A stretch of DNA of 64,000 bases from Streptosporangium roseum DSM 43021 (GTDB taxonomy: Bacteria > Actinomycetota > Actinomycetes > Streptosporangiales > Streptosporangiaceae), in assembly GCF_000024865.1 (NCBI RefSeq), contig NC_013595.1, forward strand, positions 10,277,315 to 10,341,314, given 5' to 3'. The notes under the pieces are model-generated. The model was not told the DNA's origin, ran no database searches, and saw nothing but the letters and a program-made list of their open reading frames with translations. The translations under genes and the position numbers were made by a program. Positions 58,432-64,000 of this stretch are shown here, piece after piece (position 1 is the first letter of the stretch; each line of letters begins with the position of its first letter).

Positions 58432-59406
58432 CTACTCCTCCGCCGGCTGCATGGATCCCGGAGCCATGGTCCCGATGATGCGCTCCAGGTCGTCGATGGT
58501 CGCGAACTCCACCACGATGCGGCCCTTCCGGCGGCCGAAGTCCACCTTCACCCGGGTCTCGAAACGGTCGGAGAGGCGGTCGGCCAGATGGCGGAGAGCG
58601 GGCTCCTCGTCCGGCTTCGCCCGGGGAGCCTTCGGCGCAGGCGCCGGTGCCGCCTGCGCGTCGCCCATCGCCACGATCTCCTCGACCGCGCGGACCGACA
58701 GCAGCTCGGCCACGATCCGGGCGGCGAGGCGTTCCTGCGCCGCGGGGTCGTCCAGGGCCAGCAGGGCCCGCGCGTGCCCGGCGGTGATCGTGCCGGCCGA
58801 GACGCGGAGCTGGACTCGGGGGGGCAGTTTGAGCAGGCGCAGGGTGTTGGTCACGTGGGTACGGGAGCGGCCGACACGGACGGCGAGCTGCTCGTGGGTG
58901 GCGCCGAAGTCGTCGAGCAGCTGCCGGTAGGCCGCCGCCTCCTCCAGGGGGTTGAGCTGCTCGCGCTGGAGGTTCTCGATGAGCGCGTCCAGGAGGAGCT
59001 TGTCCTCCTGGGTGCTCCGGACGATCGCGGGGATCTCCTTGAGGCCCGCGAGTTTGGAGGCACGCCAGCGGCGCTCTCCCATGATGAGCTCGTAGCTGTC
59101 CTTGCCCGTGGCGCGGACGACGATGGGCTGGAGCAGACCGACCTCGGTGATCGAGTCGGCGAGTTCCTTCAGGGCCTCGCCGTCGAAGACGGTTCTGGGC
59201 TGGCGCGGATTGCGCTCGATCCTCTCGATCGGGATCTCAAGGAAATACGCACCCGCCACCGGCTGAGGGGACGGCTGCTGCTGCACCGCGGGCTCCGGCG
59301 CGACCATCGTCGCGGTCGCCGACGGTGCGGCGCTCTGCACCACGGGCGGGCCCGGGATGAGCGCCGCCAGCCCCCTGCCGCCCATCCCTCTCGGCTGCTT
59401 ACTCAC
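58432..59406 (-). CDS. parB: Chromosome-partitioning protein ParB
   Basis: 324 aa. N-terminal CTPase/arginine-rich box (~50-140: IERNPRQPRTVFDGEALKEL, VRATGKDSYELIMGERRWRA), helix-turn-helix (~150-215: ENLQREQLNPLEEAAAYRQL, LAVRVGRSRTHVTNTLRLLK) and C-terminal dimer domain. It loads on parS as a clamp and organises the origin. GTG start with GGGAGGGG upstream. 72 bases after parA; at least five parS sites lie within 4 kb. Confidence 0.97.
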   Translation of the reverse strand: MSKQPRGMGGRGLAALIPGPPVVQSAAPSATATMVAPEPAVQQQPSPQPVAGAYFLEIPIERIERNPRQPRTVFDGEALKELADSITEVGLLQPIVVRATGKDSYELIMGERRWRASKLAGLKEIPAIVRSTQEDKLLLDALIENLQREQLNPLEEAAAYRQLLDDFGATHEQLAVRVGRSRTHVTNTLRLLKLPPRVQLRVSAGTITAGHARALLALDDPAAQERLAARIVAELLSVRAVEEIVAMGDAQAAPAPAPKAPRAKPDEEPALRHLADRLSDRFETRVKVDFGRRKGRIVVEFATIDDLERIIGTMAPGSMQPAEE

Positions 59407-59478
59407 TGCCCCTCCCGAGGCTCAAGGTTCCACCCTCAGTCATCTCCGCGGCAGTGACGGCCGCGAAACTTTCGACGC

Positions 59479-60405
59479 TCACACGGCCGCGCCTCGGTAG
59501 GCCATCTCACGGGCTGCGTCCATGTAGGCCATCGCACCGCTGGAACCCGGGTCGTAGGTCATGACCGACTGGCCGTAGCTCGGCGCCTCGGAGACGCGCA
59601 CGCTACGGGGGATCAGGGTGGTCAGCACGGTGTCGCCGAAGTGGGACCGGACCTCCTCGGCGACCTGGGAGGCCAGCCGGGTCCGCCCGTCGTACATCGT
59701 CAGCAGGATGGTGGACATGTCGAGCGCCGGGTTCAGATGGGCACGGACGAGGTCCACGTTCCTGAGCAACTGCCCGAGGCCTTCCAGCGCGTAGTACTCG
59801 CACTGGATGGGGACCAGCAGCTCGGTCGCGGCCATCAGCGCGTTGACGGTCAGCAGGCCGAGCGAGGGAGGGCAGTCGATGAAGACGTAGTCGAACTCGG
59901 TCGCCTTGTACGCGCCCAGCGCGCGCTGCAGGCGGGCCTCACGCGCGACCATGGAGACCAGCTCGATCTCGGCACCGGCCAGGTCGATCGTGGCGGGAGC
60001 GCAGTAGAGGCCGGGCATGTCCGGGACCTCCTTGACGACCTCCACCAGAGGCACGTCCTCCACCAGGACCTTGTACATGTCGGGCACATCGCCGCGGTGC
60101 TCGATGGACAGCGCCGTCGAGGCGTTGCCCTGCGGGTCGAGATCGACCACGAGCACCCGCTGGCCGTGCATCGACAGCGCCGCCGCCAGGTTCACCGAAG
60201 TGGTGGTCTTGCCCACACCGCCCTTCTGGTTGGCGACGGTGAAGATGCGTGTCTTGGGAGGACGGGGCCAGTCCCCATCCCGGGTTCCCGTGGAGCCTCC
60301 AGGGGAGGCCGTAGTCGTCTGGGCCGATGTTTCACGTGAAACCACTGAGCTGAGTGCCTCTCGTACCAGCGGCGAGTCGCCGGGATTAAGGGGGGTCTGG
60401 GTCAC
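59479..60405 (-). CDS. parA: Chromosome-partitioning ATPase ParA (Soj)
   Basis: 308 aa. Deviant Walker A NQKGGVGKTTTSVNLAAALS, VLVVDLDPQGNASTAL, Walker B FIDCPPSLGLLTVNALMAA, and LTMYDGRTRLASQVAEEVRS. It moves ParB-parS complexes by dynamic DNA binding. The GTG at 60405 follows GAAAGGACG and is preferred; an ATG at 60558 with GAGG would add ~51 low-complexity residues. The N-terminal tail is disordered, and codons for VSRET contain a parS site. Confidence 0.94.
   Translation of the reverse strand: MTQTPLNPGDSPLVREALSSVVSRETSAQTTTASPGGSTGTRDGDWPRPPKTRIFTVANQKGGVGKTTTSVNLAAALSMHGQRVLVVDLDPQGNASTALSIEHRGDVPDMYKVLVEDVPLVEVVKEVPDMPGLYCAPATIDLAGAEIELVSMVAREARLQRALGAYKATEFDYVFIDCPPSLGLLTVNALMAATELLVPIQCEYYALEGLGQLLRNVDLVRAHLNPALDMSTILLTMYDGRTRLASQVAEEVRSHFGDTVLTTLIPRSVRVSEAPSYGQSVMTYDPGSSGAMAYMDAAREMAYRGAAV
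60328..60343. promoter_or_regulatory. parS site inside parA (15/16)
   Basis: TGTTTCACGTGAAACC, one base off; its reverse complement is read as codons for V-S-R-E-T in the ParA tail. A parS inside the start of parA is common in actinobacteria. Confidence 0.85.
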
Positions 60406-60587
60406 GGTCGTCGTCCTTTCAGCCGGCCTGACTACGGGGGCGGGAGCCGATGCCGGCCAGCCCAGGCCAGAGGAGCGTCCATGGGGCAAGGCGACAGGAT
60501 TCTCCGGCCAGCCGAGACCGCCCGCTGCGCCGACGATCGCACTTCCACGGTCATTCACTGGCCTCGTACTCGCTTTGCTCGGTCTGT

Positions 60588-61298
60588 CTACTGGCGTCGT
60601 GGTCGCTTCGATCGCGATTCACGATCCTTCCGGCGAGAGGTCTGCCGCGCTCCCTCGGGGGCCCGACCGGCGACCACTCGGATGAGAGTTGCAGGCGGCT
60701 CGACCTTACCGTGCCCGACCGATACAAGCTCGGCAGCCAGCACCCCACTGGACCGCAATTGCCCCTCGGCGTCCGCCAGCTCCTCCGCTGCCCGCTCTCC
60801 CTTCATCGCGAGGAGCTCGCCCCCCTCGCGCAGCAGCGGCAGCGACCACTTCAGCAACCGTTCGAGCGGCGCCACCGCGCGCGCGGAGGCCACGTCGAAC
60901 TCGCGCCTGCCCGCGAACTCCTCGGCCCGGCCGCGCAGCACCTCGACGTTGTCGAGCTTCAGGGCCTCCACGCACTCCTCAAGGAACACCGTCCGGCGCA
61001 GGAGCGGCTCCAGAAGGGTGACCGTGATGTCCGGCCGTACGATCGCCAGCACCAGGCCGGGCAGGCCGGCTCCCGAGCCGATGTCCACCAGCCGCACGTC
61101 GGCGGGGACGGCCTCGGCGACCACGGCGCAGTTGAGCAGGTGACGGTCCCAGATGCGGGGCACCTCGCGGGGGCCGAGCAGTCCGCGCACCACTCCCGGG
61201 CCGGCCAGCAACTCCGCGAACGTCTCCGCTCTGGACCATGCGTCGCCGGTGAACACCTCGCGCGCAACCTCGGGCGGCTCGGGGATCTGCTCGCTCAC
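60588..61298 (-). CDS. rsmG: 16S rRNA (guanine527-N7)-methyltransferase RsmG (GidB)
   Basis: 236 aa. SAM motif VDIGSGAGLPGLVLAIVRPD, IWDRHLLNCAVVAEAV upstream of it, and RAVAPLERLLKWSLPLLREG. Methylates G527 of 16S rRNA with SAM. A basic tail (RRKDRESRSKRPRR) follows the domain. GTG start. Between jag and parA as in other actinobacteria. Confidence 0.96.
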   Translation of the reverse strand: MSEQIPEPPEVAREVFTGDAWSRAETFAELLAGPGVVRGLLGPREVPRIWDRHLLNCAVVAEAVPADVRLVDIGSGAGLPGLVLAIVRPDITVTLLEPLLRRTVFLEECVEALKLDNVEVLRGRAEEFAGRREFDVASARAVAPLERLLKWSLPLLREGGELLAMKGERAAEELADAEGQLRSSGVLAAELVSVGHGKVEPPATLIRVVAGRAPEGARQTSRRKDRESRSKRPRRQ

Positions 61299-61392
61299 TC
61301 GACGCTCACTCTTCCTCGGAACTGTCTGGGTCAGGATTTTCTAAGGCTAACGGCCCGTTCCGTGGCGGCGCACAAGGGCAGGCCACGAAAAA

Positions 61393-61426
61393 GGCCGCCG
61401 CCCCCGGGAAACCGGGGGCGACGGCC
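61393..61426. terminator. Hairpin between jag and rsmG
   Basis: GGCCGCCGCCCCCGG and CCGGGGGCGACGGCC form a long stem with one mismatch. Lies after the jag stop on the minus strand. Confidence 0.75.
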
Positions 61427-61446
61427 AGTCTCCGTCCGTTATGCCG

Positions 61447-61950
61447 CTATACGGGCAGGATCACTACGAAGCGACGGGGCTCCTCGCCCTCGGACTCGCT
61501 CCGCAGACCCGCCGCTGCGACCGCGTCGTGCACGATCTTGCGCTCGAACGGGGTCATCGGCTGCAACGACTTGGGCTCGCCGTCGCGCTTGACGTCCGCG
61601 GCGATCTTGGTGCCAAGCTCGCGCAGCTCCGTCCGGCGGCGGTCGCGGTAACCGCCGATGTCCAGCATCAGCCGCGAGCGCTCGCCCGTCTGGCGGTGGA
61701 CGGCGAGCCGGGTCAGCTCCTGGATCGCCTCCAGCACCTCGCCGTTGGGGCCCACGAGGTCGCCGCCCTTGATGTCCACGACCGACACCACGGCGCGATC
61801 GCCTTCGACGTCCATGTCGATGTCACCGTCGATGTCGGCGATGTCGAGCAGACCCTCGACGTAGTCCGCCGCGATCTCGCCTTCCTGCTCCAGCGCAGCG
61901 AGATCAGGAGCCGCTTTCACGGTCTCCTTTTCGGCCTCGGCCTCGGTCAC
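61447..61950 (-). CDS. khpB: Jag/KhpB-type RNA-binding protein (KH and R3H domains)
   Basis: 167 aa. KH domain (~60-105: IKGGDLVGPNGEVLEAIQEL) and R3H domain (~110-165: RSRLMLDIGGYRDRRRTELR, LQPMTPFERKIVHDAVAAA). Binds RNA and affects cell-envelope growth. GTG start 34 bases after yidC. Confidence 0.95.
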   Translation of the reverse strand: MTEAEAEKETVKAAPDLAALEQEGEIAADYVEGLLDIADIDGDIDMDVEGDRAVVSVVDIKGGDLVGPNGEVLEAIQELTRLAVHRQTGERSRLMLDIGGYRDRRRTELRELGTKIAADVKRDGEPKSLQPMTPFERKIVHDAVAAAGLRSESEGEEPRRFVVILPV

Positions 61951-61984
61951 GTCCGGCCACTCCTTCGTGCTGTCGGGGATGTCG

Positions 61985-62935
61985 TCAGGACTTCTTGCTA
62001 CCCGTCCGCTTGCTGCGGGGCTGGCGGGTCGGCTGCTGGCGGATCGGCTTGGGCTCCGGTGCCGCAGGAGGCGCCTCTGGCTCGGGAGCGGTCTTCCTGA
62101 CCTTGCTCAGCAGGCTCGGCTTGGGCTCGGGCATGACCATGTTGCCCTTGGCGTCGGCCACCGGGGAGGGGTTGCGGCTGTAGAACCAGTGCTGCTGCCC
62201 GAGGGTCCAGAGGTTGGTGGTGACCCAGTAGAGGATCAGGCCGAGGGGGAAGTTCAGCGAGAAGATGGCGAACAGCGGCGAGATGTACATCAGGATCTTC
62301 TGCTGCTGGGCCATCGGGTTGTCCGGCATCTGGGCCATCGAGCGGGTCACGCTCTGCCGGACGGTGAGGAAGGTGGTCAGCGAGCTGATCGCCACGAAGA
62401 TCGCGAGAACGACCTTGGTGACGACCGGGTCGGCACCCAGCTTGATGATGTCGGCCGAGCTGGTCCAGAACGTCGCCGGCAGGGGCGCGCCGAAGATGTG
62501 CGCCGCACGGGCGCTGTCGACGAGATGCTGCGTCATGCCGAACTTGAGCTGGCCGTTGGCCATCGCCTGCAGCACGGTGAACATCGAGATGAAGATGGGG
62601 AACTGGGCCACGATCGGCAGACAGCCGCCGAGCGGGTTGGCTCCCTGCCCCTGGTACAGCGCCATGACCTCCTGGTTCATGCGCTGCTTGTCGTTCTTGT
62701 AACGCTTGCGCAGTTCTTGAACCTTCGGCGCCAGCTCCTGCATCTTCTTCGACGAGCGCATCTGCTTGAGGAAGAGAGGGAAGATCAGCAGCCGCATCAG
62801 CACCGTCAGGGTGATGATGGTCAGCGCCCAGGTCAGCCCGCTGTCAGGGGCGAGGAAGCTGCTATAACCCTGGTGAATCCAGGTGATGACTTGGGCGACG
62901 GCTGTATACAGCCAGTTCAGCCAGGACAGCTCCAC
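61985..62935 (-). CDS. yidC: Membrane protein insertase YidC
   Basis: 316 aa, the actinobacterial form without the large periplasmic domain. Core of five helices: LTWALTIITLTVLMRLLIFP with the conserved positive residue, KQMRSSKKMQELAPKVQELR cytoplasmic hairpin, NPLGGCLPIVAQFPIFISMF, and SLNFPLGLILYWVTTNLWTL. A Pro/Lys-rich tail ends the protein. The GTG at 62935 follows GGGAGC and places the first helix correctly. 4 bases after yidD. Confidence 0.96.
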   Translation of the reverse strand: MELSWLNWLYTAVAQVITWIHQGYSSFLAPDSGLTWALTIITLTVLMRLLIFPLFLKQMRSSKKMQELAPKVQELRKRYKNDKQRMNQEVMALYQGQGANPLGGCLPIVAQFPIFISMFTVLQAMANGQLKFGMTQHLVDSARAAHIFGAPLPATFWTSSADIIKLGADPVVTKVVLAIFVAISSLTTFLTVRQSVTRSMAQMPDNPMAQQQKILMYISPLFAIFSLNFPLGLILYWVTTNLWTLGQQHWFYSRNPSPVADAKGNMVMPEPKPSLLSKVRKTAPEPEAPPAAPEPKPIRQQPTRQPRSKRTGSKKS

Positions 62936-62939
62936 CGAG

Positions 62940-63218
62940 CTAGCTCCCTTGCGTTTCGTCGGACCGGACCGGGCGTGGGGGCACCGGGTCAAAACCTCCG
63001 GGATGGAATGGGTGGCAACGCCCGATTCTCCGGATCGTCAACCATGTGCCGCGCAGCGCACCGTGGACGGCCATGGCCTCAAGGCCGTAGGCGCTGCACG
63101 AAGGATGGAAACGGCAACGGGGACCCAGCAGAGGGCTCACAAAGGCCCGGTAGAACCGGATCGGAGCCATCAGGATCCTGGCAGCCGGAGAAACTCCGGC
63201 GATCTGCTGCGCCGTCAT
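62940..63218 (-). CDS. yidD: Membrane protein insertion efficiency factor YidD
   Basis: 92 aa from the ATG at 63218; another ATG sits just before it at 63221. Haemolytic domain block FYRAFVSPLLGPRCRFHPSC then SAYGLEAMAVHGALRG with conserved cysteines, ending CHPFHPGGFDPVP. Assists YidC insertion. Its start overlaps the rnpA stop. Confidence 0.95.
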   Translation of the reverse strand: MTAQQIAGVSPAARILMAPIRFYRAFVSPLLGPRCRFHPSCSAYGLEAMAVHGALRGTWLTIRRIGRCHPFHPGGFDPVPPRPVRSDETQGS

Positions 63219-63592
63219 CATCGCCCATCCATGTGAGCCTTGGAAGGCTCTCGCCGCCTGAGTAAACGATCCAGCGCGACGTCGAGTTCGGCGGCAAGGC
63301 GCTCGCTTCGCGCGGACGCGGCCGGTGGATTGGCGCGTACAACCAGCAGGCTACCTCTCGGGAGACGGTGAAGACGGTCCCGGATGAGGTGTCTCAACTG
63401 ACGTTTGACTCGATTTCGGATAACCGCACCTCCCACAGCGCGGCTCACCACAAATCCCACCAAGGGCGGCTCGTCCGCCTCCGCGCGCACGCTCAAGTGC
63501 GCGACCAGGGTGGGACGGCCTGCACGGCTTCCCTTTCTGACCGCGTTGGCGAACTCCTCGCCCCGACGCATGCGGGACCCGGACGGCAACAC
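63218..63592 (-). CDS. rnpA: Ribonuclease P protein component
   Basis: 124 aa. RNP motif VGGAVIRNRVKRQLRHLIRD and the start RMRRGEEFANAVRKGSRAGR. Binds RNase P RNA for tRNA 5' processing. GTG start preceded by AAGGTCC. Downstream of rpmH; overlaps yidD. Confidence 0.96.
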   Translation of the reverse strand: MLPSGSRMRRGEEFANAVRKGSRAGRPTLVAHLSVRAEADEPPLVGFVVSRAVGGAVIRNRVKRQLRHLIRDRLHRLPRGSLLVVRANPPAASARSERLAAELDVALDRLLRRREPSKAHMDGR

Positions 63593-63701
63593 GAGAGGAC
63601 CTTGTCTGACCCTGGGCAGGTACGGCTATCGCCCGCCGACATCACGGCCGACGGGCGACGGAACGCTGCCTTGGCCCGGCGGACCGGGCGCAACGGATGC
63701 G

Positions 63702-63839
63702 TCAGGCGGAGAGCTCGACGCGGCCCTTGCGGCGGCGGGCGGCCAGGATGGCGCGACCGGCGCGGGTGCGCATGCGCAGCCGGAAGCCGTGGGTCTTGGC
63801 GCGACGACGGTTGTTCGGCTGGAAAGTACGCTTGCTCAC
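63702..63839 (-). CDS. rpmH: 50S ribosomal protein L34
   Basis: 45 aa. SKRTFQPNNRRRAKTHGFRL then RMRTRAGRAILAARRRKGRV, a complete L34. GTG start. First gene of the rpmH-rnpA-yidD-yidC-jag series. The rest of the window (63840-64000) is its upstream region; dnaA and oriC should follow beyond it. No DnaA box is seen in those 160 bases. Confidence 0.98.
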   Translation of the reverse strand: MSKRTFQPNNRRRAKTHGFRLRMRTRAGRAILAARRRKGRVELSA

Positions 63840-64000
63840 GAGTGGGCTCCAGGCTTGAGACGCATCCCCAGCACATGGGGACGCTCGACGATGGCTGGCT
63901 TGCCGGAAGCGGGGCATGCGAAATAGCCGTCGCGTGGCAAGCCGACCGTCGTACGTTACGGGGAACGCGTGTCCCAGGTCAAACCGGAGACACGCGGATA

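Noticed and set aside
63840..64000. Possible oriC at the right end
   Set aside because: No DnaA box or AT-rich unwinding stretch in the available 160 bases; it is only the rpmH upstream region. The origin should lie further right.

Overview
The window is a continuous stretch of high-GC actinobacterial chromosome lying just beside the replication origin. The right end carries the conserved minus-strand series rpmH, rnpA, yidD, yidC, jag/khpB, rsmG, parA, parB, which in actinobacteria sits next to dnaA and oriC; dnaA itself must lie beyond base 64000. Further left are the equally conserved blocks trxB-trxA, sigM with its anti-sigma factor, murJ, cca, ino1, and rpsF-ssb-rpsR-rplI followed by dnaB. 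Gene order, codon use, GTG/TTG starts and leaderless promoters suggest a filamentous actinomycete, perhaps of the Streptosporangiaceae; the family is an inference. No rRNA, tRNA, CRISPR array or prophage was seen.

Layout. 1-15750 is an accessory arm: a cut TPR protein, a FadR-type regulator, a second sliding-clamp gene (dnaN paralog), an orphan NarL-type regulator, a histidine kinase/response regulator pair divergent from an ABC-2 exporter, and a run of small regulator-plus-enzyme modules (TetR/SDR, gluconolactonase/Lrp, HxlR/quinone oxidoreductase, AraC/NmrA/DUF1772). 15750-18880 holds an E. coli-type argG, a DedA protein and decayed mobile or pseudogene DNA. 18877-28830 holds dnaB, a MATE exporter, an APC permease, a polar amino-acid ABC importer and the rplI-rpsR-ssb-rpsF operon. 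28900-35150 holds endonuclease IV, two membrane mannosyltransferase-like proteins and a class A penicillin-binding protein. 35500-42700 holds PadR-ino1, idi, an MFS exporter, bioA-cca and a YbaK protein. 42700-51303 is the DUF6049-murJ-pseudokinase-sigM-rsmA-trxB-trxA block. 51495-58160 is an accessory metabolic segment between trxA and parB (GNAT, aminotransferase, Ddl-like ligase, threonine aldolase, hydrolase) with large repeat-filled intergenic DNA. 58432 to the end is the origin-proximal par/yidC/rpmH block.

The genes fit together as replication and segregation (dnaB, dnaN paralog, ssb, parAB with five parS sites), envelope growth (murJ, pseudokinase, PBP, mannosyltransferases, Ddl-like, YidC/YidD), redox and stress control (sigM-rsmA-trxBA, endonuclease IV) and small transport or detoxification modules. 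The most interesting non-coding structures are a minisatellite-like array seeded by parS-like sequence (56465-57160), a parS core inside a 36-bp perfect palindrome just after parB, two TnpB/omega-RNA-like relics, and DnaA boxes upstream of dnaB and after the endonuclease IV gene.
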